Of a stretch of DNA of 47,780 bases, positions 19,232 to 27,836 are shown piece by piece (positions within the stretch are counted from its first letter, which is position 1; the number at the start of each line of letters is the position of its first letter). The stretch comes from an uncultured Halieaceae bacterium. Its GTDB lineage: Bacteria > Pseudomonadota > Gammaproteobacteria > Pseudomonadales > Halieaceae. Where the stretch lies: contig CAJXDE010000003.1 of NCBI GenBank assembly GCA_913052635.1, positions 1-47,780 on the forward strand. The letters are read 5' to 3'. Below the pieces are notes generated by a model. That model worked only from the letters and a program-made list of their open reading frames with translations, was not told the origin of the DNA and did no database searches. A program made the translations under genes and the position numbers.

Positions 19232-19371
19232 GCTCTCTCGAAGTTAAAAAATAAACAAGCAATGCCATCCTGATCGAGCCTCTGGAAACCTGGCAGGAGA
19301 GCACCTGGGAGCGCTGTAAAGCCGCCATTCGGTGCGCCTGTGAACACTGCTATCAGCGAGCGCAGTAACAC
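19228..19371 (-). CDS. Doubtful 47-codon open frame before the oxygenase gene
   Basis: A GTG-started frame (19371) ends in a TGA that overlaps the oxygenase ATG as ATGA, the coupling pattern used by real pairs in this window. The peptide contains GGFTALPGALLPGFQRLDQD then a hydrophobic stretch GIACLFFNF. No good ribosome site precedes it and I recognise no family. The opposite strand also has a short open frame here, so chance is likely. The remaining gap (19372-19403) shows nothing. Confidence 0.12.
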   Translation of the reverse strand: MLLRSLIAVFTGAPNGGFTALPGALLPGFQRLDQDGIACLFFNFERA

Positions 19372-19403
19372 CGCCTAGGCTTCAGGGTGCACTCCACTCC
19401 TGT

Positions 19404-20801
19404 TCAGGACAGTAACTTAGGCGGAAACGGGTCGTCCAGAGCCGCACCAAAGAGCTGTCGAAGGGGCTCCTCGTAAAGTCGCCAGCGGCCTTTCCGACCG
19501 CTGCCCAGAGGCTCCCTTACCTGCCAAACGCTCGCCGTACGAACCGAATTATTGAGCTTGTAAAACTCCAGGCAAGAGGGATCCCATTGCTCTCCCAGCC
19601 AAACAAAAAGCGCCTCAAGCGTGGAGTGGGGATCATCCACCAGCGCTTCGTAACTCACCTTCTTTACCCGGTCAGGGAATGCCTCAACCCAAAAATCGGC
19701 GATTTGATGGCACAAATGGGTATGGTCGGCAATGGCCGCTGGGTCCGTGGCATAGCCATGCTGGGCGTGGAGGCGCGTCCCGTAAACCGAAACAAGGGTG
19801 TCCCGCCAATCGCGCTCAGTGACAAGAATTCTGGCGTCAGGAAGCACGTCAAGAATAGTGGCGATATGAAATAAATTGTCCGGGCGCTTGTCAGTCACTC
19901 TCACTCCAACCGGGATACTCCTCTCATGGAGGTGTTTCTCCCACCGCGCCTTAATCTCTGCTCGTTGAGTGGGACTGGGCTGCCGACCCGGCTTGAGCAT
20001 TCCGCCGCCAAGTGAGTGGATCTCCCGCGGCCAGAATTCCGACTCTCCCAATGGCTTGAATCGAGCATGAGCCGCATGAATTTGTTCGAGCAAGGTAGAA
20101 CCTGTGCGAAGCATCCCAAGAATAAAAACCGGCGCACTATCCTCGGAAAGACTCAGGACATCAGGAAGAGGAAAAGTCTCAAGCTGGCTGATCATCTGAT
20201 GGCGACACTGAGATGAAGACCACGCCGGCTGCTTGAGCCGATCGGCCTCGTTAGCCTTTATAAGCGATTCCCATGCTTTTACATAATGCCCTTCCCGCTC
20301 CTGCAAACGAGCTAATCCAATGAGGGCATCGACATCCGTTCCAGCAAGCTCACTTAATTTTTTCGCGACCCCAGAGGCCATTGTCAGTTCTGGATCGGCC
20401 TCAACCAGACGGGCAAGCGCAGAGGGATCCCCGGGGGAGAGCTTGGCCGCGCGTGCGAAGAGTTGACAGGCCAAATCGCGATCACCCGTTTGCTCCGCGA
20501 TATGCGCACGATTGAACAAGGCTTGGTAGTAATCAGGGCGAATTTCCAATGCACGATCAAGCCAGTGGACTGCCATAGGTGCGTTAGCAAGGCGCTCCGA
20601 ATAAACAGAAGCAAGGTTACTCATTGCCTCCTCGGGCTCGCTAATACCCAAAGATACTGAGGCCTCGTAGGCTTTTACCGCCTGAGTGTAAAGACCGGCC
20701 TTATTGGACCACCAGCCTAGATTAAACCAGGCGGTCGCATTGTTAGCCTCTGCAGCCACTTTTGCCTGCCAATGTGCCAGCTGCCGGCGAAGACGGTCCA
20801 T
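19404..20801 (-). CDS. TPR-repeat sulfotransferase
   Basis: 465 aa in two parts. Residues about 20-125 are tetratricopeptide repeats (AWFNLGWWSNKAGLYTQAVK, ALFNRAHIAEQTGDRDLACQ). Residues about 224-460 are a PAPS-dependent sulfotransferase: 5'-phosphosulfate loop VFILGMLRTGSTLLEQ (225-240) and the 3'-phosphate site around Arg330 and Ser338 in TERDWRDTLVSVYGTR. Such fusions are related to tyrosylprotein sulfotransferases, with the TPRs probably binding a protein or peptide acceptor; the acceptor here is unknown. No signal peptide is seen. It follows the TonB-dependent receptor behind a terminator and precedes the 2OG oxygenase. Similar trios occur in marine gamma- and alphaproteobacteria, as far as I recall. 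Confidence 0.88.
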   Translation of the reverse strand: MDRLRRQLAHWQAKVAAEANNATAWFNLGWWSNKAGLYTQAVKAYEASVSLGISEPEEAMSNLASVYSERLANAPMAVHWLDRALEIRPDYYQALFNRAHIAEQTGDRDLACQLFARAAKLSPGDPSALARLVEADPELTMASGVAKKLSELAGTDVDALIGLARLQEREGHYVKAWESLIKANEADRLKQPAWSSSQCRHQMISQLETFPLPDVLSLSEDSAPVFILGMLRTGSTLLEQIHAAHARFKPLGESEFWPREIHSLGGGMLKPGRQPSPTQRAEIKARWEKHLHERSIPVGVRVTDKRPDNLFHIATILDVLPDARILVTERDWRDTLVSVYGTRLHAQHGYATDPAAIADHTHLCHQIADFWVEAFPDRVKKVSYEALVDDPHSTLEALFVWLGEQWDPSCLEFYKLNNSVRTASVWQVREPLGSGRKGRWRLYEEPLRQLFGAALDDPFPPKLLS

Positions 20802-20816
20802 AATTTAGTCTAGCAG

Positions 20817-20847
20817 GTAAAAAAAAGCGGGCATGAAGCCCGCTTTA
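20817..20847 (-). terminator. Rho-independent terminator after the TonB-dependent receptor
   Basis: Minus strand: AAAGCGGGC, loop TTCAT, GCCCGCTTT, then continuous T's (the stem T's run into a T8 tract). A textbook terminator 37 bp past the receptor stop codon and 16 bp before the sulfotransferase start, so downstream genes need read-through or their own promoter. Confidence 0.9.
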
Positions 20848-20883
20848 TTTCACGCAGCATCTGCTGCTCTGGACGGCTGCCGC

Positions 20884-23751
20884 TTAGAAGCGGAAGGTGG
20901 CCTGTGCATACAGGTACTGACCCAGCGTGTCGTAGAAACCAGCGACCGCGTTGGCGTTCGACGATAGCGAGCCACCAACCAGCGGGGGCTCTTCGTCCAG
21001 GATGTTGTTGATACCTACCAGGATCTCGGTGTTATCGAGAATGCGGAGGGTCGCATTCAGATCGAGATAGCTCTCGCCGCTATCGACCTCACCCTGGACG
21101 ATGGTATCAACACCGTCACTCTTGCCGTTGCTCAGACTACCGTCATAGTCAATGCCACCGAAGTAACGCCAGCGTGCCGTGACAGCCCAGAAGTTGTTGC
21201 TGTCATAGCTTGCTGTGATGGTATGACGCCACTCAGGCGAGGCGTAGCAACGGCTGCTGATGATACCAGTGCAGTCGTAGGTATCGGCTGCGGGGATCTC
21301 GGTTTCCTTAGTCAGCATGTAAGTACCAATCAGGCTTACGTCGAAGGTGCCACCCAGCGCATCCTTGGTCCAGGTACCGGCAACGTCAACACCTTCCCAG
21401 GTGTTCACACCACCGTTCAGGCCAGCATTAATGACGTAACCCGTCTCACCCTGCCAGAGTGAACCGGAACCAGACCGCACGATTGCGTCACAGAAAAGGC
21501 CGTTCTCGGCACACTGGCGCACGATGTTCTCTGCACCGATACCTGTGATCGTTTCTTCAATCTCGATGCTCCAGTAATCAACGGAGACCGACAGGTCGTC
21601 AGTCGGAGTCAGCACCACACCCACGGTGATGGTGTCAGCTTCCTCTGCTTGCAGATCGGGGTTACCACCTGTGATCTGGTTGTACTGGTCTGCCGGACTC
21701 AACGAGATGTTGCCGTACTGAGCAGCAGTCACACCCGTATTGGCACACTGTGCTGCCGTGTACTCAGGAGACTCTCCGGTGGCGATGATACCCCCACAGG
21801 GGTCAACACCGGCCCACAGGCCGAGGTTCTGCACGGTGTAAAGTTCAGATACGTTGGGTGCACGCACCGCTCTGTTGAAACCAACACGGAAACGGGCGAG
21901 ATCAACCGGCTGCCAGTCCAGACCCAATCGGTAGGTGTCCTGACCGCCCACTGTGCTGTAGTCGGAGTAACGGTATGCCAAGTCAAGTGCCAGACTGTCT
22001 AGCAGCGGCACGTTCGCCTCACCGAAGAATTCAGTGACGTTGTAACCACCAACCAGTGAGGGTGTCGGACCACCCTGACCCAGCAACTGACCTTCTTCGA
22101 AGACCGTATCAGACAGTCGTTCGAACATTTCCTCGCGCCACTCATAACCCACAACCACTTTGATGGGCTCGCTGGCCGTTGGCAACGCGAACAGGTCGCC
22201 CGTCGCGAAGCCTTGAAGGACCTCGGTGCTGGTATTACCGTTCAGGATACCGACACCGCCGAGTCCTGCTGCCTGTTCTGGGGTCACGCCCTGATAGGTG
22301 AATACGTCATAGAGAATGTCAGCCGTATCGGGATCGATGTTCTTCCTGATCTTAGGTGCAAAAAAGTCGTTAACGTAGGTCGAAGTCGACCGCGTGTTGG
22401 CATAAAGGTAGCTAACGTCATACGACCATTCGTCGTTGATGTCGCCCTTCAGGCCAGTGACGATGCGGAAAGCGTCGTGTGAGGTGTTATCAGAACGCGG
22501 ACCACCCTCAACATTCCGCTTGCCGACATACACGCCAAACTCGTCGTAACCCGCGCCAAACTCATCAACCAATGCAGCCTGGAAGGGCTCCGGGAAGTCG
22601 TCAAGATCGAGAATATAAGCTTCTACGAAGAACGTGCCTGATTCCGCGATTTGCGCGCGAGACGTGTTGCTAGCAAACATCGTCTCAAAGTAAGGCGTAA
22701 AGTGCTCGTTTATTTCGTACTCGGCGAACGCACCCACAGACCACTGCTCGATCGGACGCAGGAAATGATTAACCGGCGCATAGTTGTAGCGGTTGCTGCC
22801 ATCCCAGGGCGCCAAGCCACCATCAGGGGTGATGTTGCCAAAGAACTCCTGACCATAGTCATAGGCGCGTCCGTTAGTGCCAGCTGGACCTTGTCCGCCC
22901 ACTACCGTCGGCGCAATAAAATAGTTCGGGATGATCGCGTTTGCGGATCCGCCTACGCCCGTGGCGCTACCAGTCAGAGCGCCTGCAGAATAGTCCCTGG
23001 ACGCTTGTGTCAGCTCTTTCTGCTCGCGCCAGGTACCGTAAATCGTGGCGTTACCCTTGCCGTCGGAAAAGTCACTACCCATGATGAAATCGATCTGGTA
23101 GTTCTCTCCGTCGGGGCCTTCAGTGCCCGAGGGGTAGTCAAAGCTTCTGGCGTCCAGCCGCTCTTGGATATAGCTGTTGTCGTTTTCATGGCGATAACCA
23201 GACCATCCAGCGCGGATCTCAACACCATCCATCTTGCGTGTCACGAAGTTCACAACACCCGCAACCGCGTCGCCACCATAGGTAGCCGATGCACCACCGG
23301 TCAGAACATCAACGCGGTCGAGTGCGATTGTCGGGATCTGGCCTACGTCAGGGGCAATGATCTGCGCGCCACCCGACTGCATACGGCGGCCATTAATGAG
23401 CACCAGCGTTCGGTTAGTGCCAAGACCACGCAGGTCGATCGTCGCCGTACCCGAGGAGCCATTGGAAATATTGGCATTCTGGCTAGTCTCAATCGACGGC
23501 AAGCTGTTCATCACCTGCTCGATGTTGACGAAACCAAGGTTGGCAATTTCTTCTGCATTGACCACGGTTACCGGGCTGGTGGCACCAAAGCCATCAACGG
23601 TAGCAATACGCGAACCGGTTACCAGTACCTCTTCGGTGGTCAACACCTCATCATCGGTGTCCTCCTGCGCCAGCACAATGCCGCTGGTCAGAGACGTGCT
23701 GAGCGCTGCGGCAACCGCAATACTCAAGTGGGATTTTCTGAGTGACTTCAT
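20884..23751 (-). CDS. TonB-dependent outer-membrane receptor
   Basis: 955-aa beta-barrel transporter driven by TonB-ExbBD. Signal peptide residues 1-28 (positive MKSLRKSH, hydrophobic core, cleavage near VLA-QED). A TonB box-like EEVLVTGSRIA follows at about 41-51, then the plug domain with IEQVMNSLPSIETSQN, IDLRGLGTNRTLVLINGRRM and the end block DRVDVLTGGASATYGGDAVA. The barrel fills the rest, with VRAPNVSELYT and a C-terminal aromatic (ATFRF) for BAM recognition. The plug style is that of large receptors for organic substrates in marine and sphingomonad-like bacteria, often peptides or glycans; substrate unknown. No siderophore genes are near. It is followed by a terminator, a TPR-sulfotransferase and a 2OG oxygenase. 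Confidence 0.95.
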   Translation of the reverse strand: MKSLRKSHLSIAVAAALSTSLTSGIVLAQEDTDDEVLTTEEVLVTGSRIATVDGFGATSPVTVVNAEEIANLGFVNIEQVMNSLPSIETSQNANISNGSSGTATIDLRGLGTNRTLVLINGRRMQSGGAQIIAPDVGQIPTIALDRVDVLTGGASATYGGDAVAGVVNFVTRKMDGVEIRAGWSGYRHENDNSYIQERLDARSFDYPSGTEGPDGENYQIDFIMGSDFSDGKGNATIYGTWREQKELTQASRDYSAGALTGSATGVGGSANAIIPNYFIAPTVVGGQGPAGTNGRAYDYGQEFFGNITPDGGLAPWDGSNRYNYAPVNHFLRPIEQWSVGAFAEYEINEHFTPYFETMFASNTSRAQIAESGTFFVEAYILDLDDFPEPFQAALVDEFGAGYDEFGVYVGKRNVEGGPRSDNTSHDAFRIVTGLKGDINDEWSYDVSYLYANTRSTSTYVNDFFAPKIRKNIDPDTADILYDVFTYQGVTPEQAAGLGGVGILNGNTSTEVLQGFATGDLFALPTASEPIKVVVGYEWREEMFERLSDTVFEEGQLLGQGGPTPSLVGGYNVTEFFGEANVPLLDSLALDLAYRYSDYSTVGGQDTYRLGLDWQPVDLARFRVGFNRAVRAPNVSELYTVQNLGLWAGVDPCGGIIATGESPEYTAAQCANTGVTAAQYGNISLSPADQYNQITGGNPDLQAEEADTITVGVVLTPTDDLSVSVDYWSIEIEETITGIGAENIVRQCAENGLFCDAIVRSGSGSLWQGETGYVINAGLNGGVNTWEGVDVAGTWTKDALGGTFDVSLIGTYMLTKETEIPAADTYDCTGIISSRCYASPEWRHTITASYDSNNFWAVTARWRYFGGIDYDGSLSNGKSDGVDTIVQGEVDSGESYLDLNATLRILDNTEILVGINNILDEEPPLVGGSLSSNANAVAGFYDTLGQYLYAQATFRF

Positions 23752-23999
23752 AGGTTTAAAACCTCATTTGTTGTGTTGTGGGGCTGGCGTCCCACCCCCT
23801 TACTCTGCAGATTGAAGGCGCCATGCACCTTCCTTACTCGTGGACTACTTTCCCAGCCTAGAAAAAAGGCAGCGGAATATCCCAAGATTACTTCAAGGGC
23901 CGCCACAAAAACATCATTTTGATGAAGAAATTGTGAAAAAATCCCGATGACAGAAACGCGCTGAAAACGCTTATTTATATAGCTTTTCGAGGTCTCTTG

Positions 24000-24605
24000 T
24001 CAGTCGATTCGGCGCACTGGCACGCTCCGCCCGGTGGAGAGCACTTTCATCTGCCACATGCCGAGGAGATTCTTGTAGATTCGCACCCTGTGATCGTCAT
24101 CGGTGTGACGGTACCTGCCACCGTGCCGCTGCCGCCATACCTGACCATTATCCAGCGGGAACACGGTCTTGCCCGACCATCCAGAAAAACGACCCTGAAC
24201 CACGGCCTCAAACGGCTCACTGACCGCGGGCTCAGAGGGCGCGTCGACAATCTCCTGCTTCGCTGCCTCAACCTCAATAGCGACGCGACGTTCAATTTCC
24301 GCTTCGCGCTCTGCCGCATCGGCTTCACGCACTTCCTCTAGGACTGCTTCCCGGACCTCTTCCCTCACCTCGGCGCTGACAGTCTCTTGCACCTGATCAA
24401 AGCGCTCTATTAACCATTGGTTGAGTGCGTCGAGCTCATCTGCCGATAACGAGTCGATCCCGGTTGCGCGACGCTCTTCTGCCGACATTTCTCGCTCTAT
24501 GGCGCTGAAGGCAGCACCGTTGCGCTCCTCAGCAAATGCCTGCGGGGCGATCACCAGTGCGACAAGCAGGTAACACAAGCGGTAAATATGGCTTTGACAT
24601 CTCAT
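24000..24605 (-). CDS. Secreted coiled-coil protein with C-terminal SH3-like domain, unknown function
   Basis: 201 aa. Residues 1-25 are a signal peptide (hydrophobic LCYLLVALVIAPQAFA). Residues about 60-120 are highly charged Glu/Arg/Ala-rich helix (VREEVREAVLEEVREADAAE), a likely coiled coil. The C-terminal 70 residues hold FSGWSGKTVFPLDNGQVWRQ followed by VRIYKNLLGMWQMKVL, a small beta-rich module I have seen in hypothetical exported proteins of gammaproteobacteria, here tentatively SH3-like. ATG at 24605 has AAGGAA 7 nt upstream. It lies 83 bp downstream of rpiA, a place where Pseudomonas also has an uncharacterised gene. Function unknown. Confidence 0.8.
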   Translation of the reverse strand: MRCQSHIYRLCYLLVALVIAPQAFAEERNGAAFSAIEREMSAEERRATGIDSLSADELDALNQWLIERFDQVQETVSAEVREEVREAVLEEVREADAAEREAEIERRVAIEVEAAKQEIVDAPSEPAVSEPFEAVVQGRFSGWSGKTVFPLDNGQVWRQRHGGRYRHTDDDHRVRIYKNLLGMWQMKVLSTGRSVPVRRID

Positions 24606-24688
24606 TTTTCGGTTCCTTTTTGACCAGCTTTGGCGCGCACGAGTTAGCCAGTCCGCCACGCGCATGCCTGCGCGGCGTTTCGCACCGG

Positions 24689-25369
24689 CTATTGCGAGGG
24701 CGGTAGCACTCTCTCGATACCAGAGGGCGCACCCAGCAACAAAATGTCTGCTGGCCTTGCGGCAAAAAGCCCGTTGCACACAACACCAGTGATTTGATTA
24801 ATGCGGGCTTCCATCTCCAAGGCATCTTCGATTGCCATACCGTGGACGTCCAGTATCAGATTTTGATTATCCGTAATTACACCCTCGCGCCATACCGGCT
24901 GACCTCCTAGCGCATGAAGCTCCCGCGCCACATGGCTGCGCGCCATGGGAATGACCTCTACGGGCAAGGGGAAAGCACCCAATACTGCTACGCGCTTGCT
25001 CACATCAGCGATGCAGATAAATTGCTTTGAGGCGGCGGCAACAATCTTTTCTCTCGTTAACGCCGCGCCACCACCTTTAATGAGGTGAAGCTGGGAGTTG
25101 GCCTCGTCAGCGCCGTCGATGTAGACGTCCAAGGGGCCGACACTGTTGAGATCGACAACCGGCAGGCCCAGCTCCGACAGCAGTGACGCTGAACGCTCCG
25201 AGCTGGCCACAGTGGCCTCGATCCGCGATTTGAGTTGGGGTAGCAAGCGAATGAAACACTCGGCTGTCGTGCCCGTCCCAATGCCCAACAGAAGCTTGTC
25301 GCTGTGTTCCGCGGCGACGCACTCAAAAGCGGCCTCAGCGACCTTTTCTTTTAATCGTTGTTGGTCCAC
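24689..25369 (-). CDS. rpiA: Ribose-5-phosphate isomerase A
   Basis: Interconverts ribose-5-phosphate and ribulose-5-phosphate. 226 aa (E. coli 219). Phosphate loop [12 protein letters not shown], catalytic loop [20 protein letters not shown] with Asp, Lys and the general-base Glu in ALTREKI, and [18 protein letters not shown]. The GTG at 25369 is chosen because GGAG lies 5 nt upstream and the protein then starts like E. coli RpiA; a TTG at 25393 is an alternative without a ribosome site. Divergent from the SAM-cycle operon, with 246 bp between starts. Confidence 0.97.
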   Translation of the reverse strand: MDQQRLKEKVAEAAFECVAAEHSDKLLLGIGTGTTAECFIRLLPQLKSRIEATVASSERSASLLSELGLPVVDLNSVGPLDVYIDGADEANSQLHLIKGGGAALTREKIVAAASKQFICIADVSKRVAVLGAFPLPVEVIPMARSHVARELHALGGQPVWREGVITDNQNLILDVHGMAIEDALEMEARINQITGVVCNGLFAARPADILLLGAPSGIERVLPPSQ

Positions 25370-25518
25370 CCAAACTCCGACAGTGCCAACCAATTATTAA
25401 TGAAGAGTATATCGCTGATGCCATCGAGCGGGACGGCTTTTCACTAACCGGCCATCGACAGCCCTCTTACCGGTGGCGAAACTTGCGAGCAGTCGTCAAA
25501 TCCAACGCCTCACTTTGT

Positions 25519-25560
25519 GCGAGGCAAGTGGCACCCCATGCGAGAGCCGGGGAGCCTCGC
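25519..25560 (+). other. Potential structured element upstream of the SAM-cycle operon
   Basis: GCGAGGC (25519-25525) pairs perfectly with GCCTCGC (25554-25560). Inside, CCCC (25534-25537) pairs with GGGG (25549-25552) around the loop ATGCGAGAGCC, leaving an 8-nt left bulge and one right A. It sits just before the SahR-type operator. It does not carry the conserved bases of the SAH riboswitch, so no class is assigned. It could act as RNA only if transcription starts upstream of it. Confidence 0.3.
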
Positions 25561-25565
25561 CCTGT

Positions 25566-25587
25566 TTCATCAATAATTTTTGATGAA
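25566..25587 (+). promoter_or_regulatory. SahR-type operator overlapping the promoter of sahR-metK-ahcY
   Basis: TTCATCAA (25566-25573), 6-nt spacer, TTGATGAA (25580-25587) is a perfect 8-bp inverted repeat. The right arm supplies a -35-like TTGATG with TAGGCT (25603-25608) 17 bp on; the -10 match is weak and would put the start of transcription almost at the ATG (25616). An ArsR-family dimer encoded next door is the natural ligand, giving autorepression of the operon. Symmetry is seen; the protein-site pairing is inferred. Confidence 0.7.
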
Positions 25588-25615
25588 TTAACCTGAAGGT
25601 GCTAGGCTCTGCGCC

Positions 25616-26617
25616 ATGCCTCAGAAAGCCCAAATCATTGCGCTGGATCCCCAGCGCGCGCCTGACGCTGTCAGCGACAAAAACGCCGAGTCACTGAATG
25701 TCCTTTTCAGTGCGCTGGCGCACCCGCTGAGAATGCAGGTGCTCAGAGTGATGAGAGCTGACTCGTTCAGTGTGTCAGAGCTCTGCGCCGCCTTCTCTGT
25801 GCGCCAAAGTGCGCTGAGCCATCACCTCAAGATTTTGACCGACGCCGGATTTCTGGCCCGGCGACACGAGGGCACGGCAACGTTTTACCGGCGGCAACTG
25901 CCTGATGGCAGATACCAAATACTGCGGCAGCGGATTCTGGAGGAGATTGACGAGGAGGCGATGCCGGCCGATCTCACCTCCGGTCTGGAAGCGGTTCAGC
26001 GGCTCAGGGAGGGCCACTCTGCGGCATTCTTTCGCGACCGTGGCAAAGAAATCCGCAAACAACAGGAATCCATTGCCTCATGGGAAGACTACAGCCGAGC
26101 CACGCTTCACCTGTTGGATCGCGCGGGCGATTTTGAGCAGAGCGCGGTCATCGAGGTGGGACCCGGCGATGGCGCCTTGCTCGGCGACCTCGCCAAGCGC
26201 TCCGCCACGGTGTGTGCGCTTGATAATTCAGAAGAGATGCTCCATGCGGCGCAGCACAATACCCAAGAGATCTCCAATATTAAGTACTGCCTCGGTGAGC
26301 CCAAAACACTGATCGAGCAGCGCGGGACCTTCGCGGCTGCTGTGGTCAACATGGTGCTGCATCATGTCGCCGAGCCCGCGGCGCTGGTGCGCGATACGAC
26401 ACTGCTACTTCGACCGGGGGGAGACTTAATTATCAGCGATCTCTGCCCCCACGATCAGGCTTGGGCACGCGAGCATTGCGGCGATCTCTGGCTCGGCTTC
26501 TCGCCAGAAGATTTGCGTGCCTGGGCAAGCGCGGCCGGGTTAAAACACTGCGCCGAGCTCTTCCTCGCACAACGTAACGGTTTTCAAATTCAAGTGCACC
26601 ATTTTAAGCGCTGCTGA
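25616..26617 (+). CDS. sahR: ArsR-family regulator fused to SAM methyltransferase domain (SahR type)
   Basis: 333 aa. Residues about 25-95 form an ArsR winged helix (FSALAHPLRMQVLRVM; recognition helix SVRQSALSHHLKIL). Residues about 160-270 are a class I methyltransferase fold with motif I VIEVGPGDGALL (178-189) and VVNMVLHHVAEP. No metal-binding Cys pairs typical of metal-sensing ArsR are seen. SahR regulators control SAM-cycle genes in Proteobacteria and respond to S-adenosylhomocysteine; the fused domain would be the sensor of SAH or SAM. Location directly before metK and ahcY and the palindrome upstream support this. Whether the methyltransferase domain is catalytic is unknown. Confidence 0.85.
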   Translation: MPQKAQIIALDPQRAPDAVSDKNAESLNVLFSALAHPLRMQVLRVMRADSFSVSELCAAFSVRQSALSHHLKILTDAGFLARRHEGTATFYRRQLPDGRYQILRQRILEEIDEEAMPADLTSGLEAVQRLREGHSAAFFRDRGKEIRKQQESIASWEDYSRATLHLLDRAGDFEQSAVIEVGPGDGALLGDLAKRSATVCALDNSEEMLHAAQHNTQEISNIKYCLGEPKTLIEQRGTFAAAVVNMVLHHVAEPAALVRDTTLLLRPGGDLIISDLCPHDQAWAREHCGDLWLGFSPEDLRAWASAAGLKHCAELFLAQRNGFQIQVHHFKRC

Positions 26618-26638
26618 ACATTCCCAGGGAATTTTGCC

Positions 26639-27811
26639 ATGAGCGACTATTCACTTTTCACTTCGGAATCCGTATCCGAAGGCCACCCCGACAAAATGTC
26701 GGATCAGATTTCCGATGCCATTCTGGATACCTACCTGAGCAAAGACCCCGATGCGCGGGTCGCCGTTGAGACGCTTGTCAAAACCGGCATGGTGGTGGTG
26801 GCAGGAGAAGTCACAACAGCGGGTAATGTGACCCCTGGCGACCTCGAGAAGATCATTCGCCAAACCGTGCTCGATATTGGCTTTGACTCTTCCGACGTGT
26901 GCTTCGATGGCAAAACCTGCGCCGTCATCAATGCCATCGGTCAGCAGTCGGTCGACATTGCGCTGGGCACCCGTGAGGCAGATGAAGCCAACCAAGGTGC
27001 TGGGGATCAGGGTCTAATGTTTGGTTTTGCCTCGGATGAAACCGACGTGCTGATGCCGGCGCCGATTCACTATTCGCACAGACTGGTGGAACGGCAAGCT
27101 GAGTTACGCAAATCGGGCGCGCTACCCTGGCTACGACCTGATGCGAAAAGCCAGCTCACTATGCGCTACAGCACCGGTGGCAAACCTGAACGCGTCGAGG
27201 CCGTTGTGCTCTCCACGCAGCACGACCCCGATATCGCACAGGCAGACCTCCGCGAAGCGGTGCGCAAGGAAATTATCGAACCCACTCTGCCCTCCGAGTG
27301 GCTGCACGCTGACACGCTCTTCCATATCAACCCGACGGGTAATTTTGTGATCGGTGGTCCGCAGGGTGACTGCGGCCTCACGGGACGCAAGATCATTGTC
27401 GATACCTACGGCGGCATGGCGCGGCACGGCGGCGGTGCGTTCTCGGGCAAGGATCCTTCCAAGGTGGATCGCTCCGCGGCCTATGCAGGTCGCTATGTCG
27501 CAAAGAACATTGTGGCCGCAGGCCTGGCCCGGCGCTGCGAGGTACAAGTCTCTTACGCCATTGGTGTAGCGGAGCCCACGTCAATCTCCGTCAACACCTT
27601 TGGCACCGCCACACTGGCCGACGATGCCATCGTGGAATTAATCCGCGGGCACTTTGATCTGCGGCCAAAAGGCCTTATCAATATGCTCGATCTGAAGCGC
27701 CCCATTTACCGTGCTACCGCGGCATACGGCCACTTTGGCCGATTGGGCGAAAGTTTTACCTGGGAGCGCACGGACAAAGCCGATGCGTTGCGCACGGCCG
27801 CCAGCCTTTAA
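26639..27811 (+). CDS. metK: S-adenosylmethionine synthetase
   Basis: Makes SAM from methionine and ATP. 390 aa. Motifs: [18 protein letters not shown] near the start (catalytic His and Mg-binding Asp), the hexapeptide GAGDQG and the P-loop-like [22 protein letters not shown] start with AGGGA about 9 nt upstream, 21 bp after sahR. ahcY follows 25 bp on, so one operon holds synthesis of SAM and removal of its product SAH. Confidence 0.98.
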   Translation: MSDYSLFTSESVSEGHPDKMSDQISDAILDTYLSKDPDARVAVETLVKTGMVVVAGEVTTAGNVTPGDLEKIIRQTVLDIGFDSSDVCFDGKTCAVINAIGQQSVDIALGTREADEANQGAGDQGLMFGFASDETDVLMPAPIHYSHRLVERQAELRKSGALPWLRPDAKSQLTMRYSTGGKPERVEAVVLSTQHDPDIAQADLREAVRKEIIEPTLPSEWLHADTLFHINPTGNFVIGGPQGDCGLTGRKIIVDTYGGMARHGGGAFSGKDPSKVDRSAAYAGRYVAKNIVAAGLARRCEVQVSYAIGVAEPTSISVNTFGTATLADDAIVELIRGHFDLRPKGLINMLDLKRPIYRATAAYGHFGRLGESFTWERTDKADALRTAASL

Positions 27812-27836
27812 CCCTCGAATCCTGAGAGAAATAACT

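Noticed and set aside
23752-23764. AGGTTT-A-AAACCT inverted repeat at the receptor start codon as an operator
   Set aside because: Short, AT-rich and partly made of the translation start region; no regulator gene is nearby.
23905-23930. TTGATGAA half-site with CATCA nearby upstream of the receptor, like the SahR-type repeat
   Set aside because: The spacing between half-sites is 3 rather than 8 bp and only one arm matches fully, so it is not the same operator.
25519-25560. SAH riboswitch before the SAM-cycle operon
   Set aside because: The conserved GAGGAGCG and matching pseudoknot strand are missing; only a generic hairpin can be supported.
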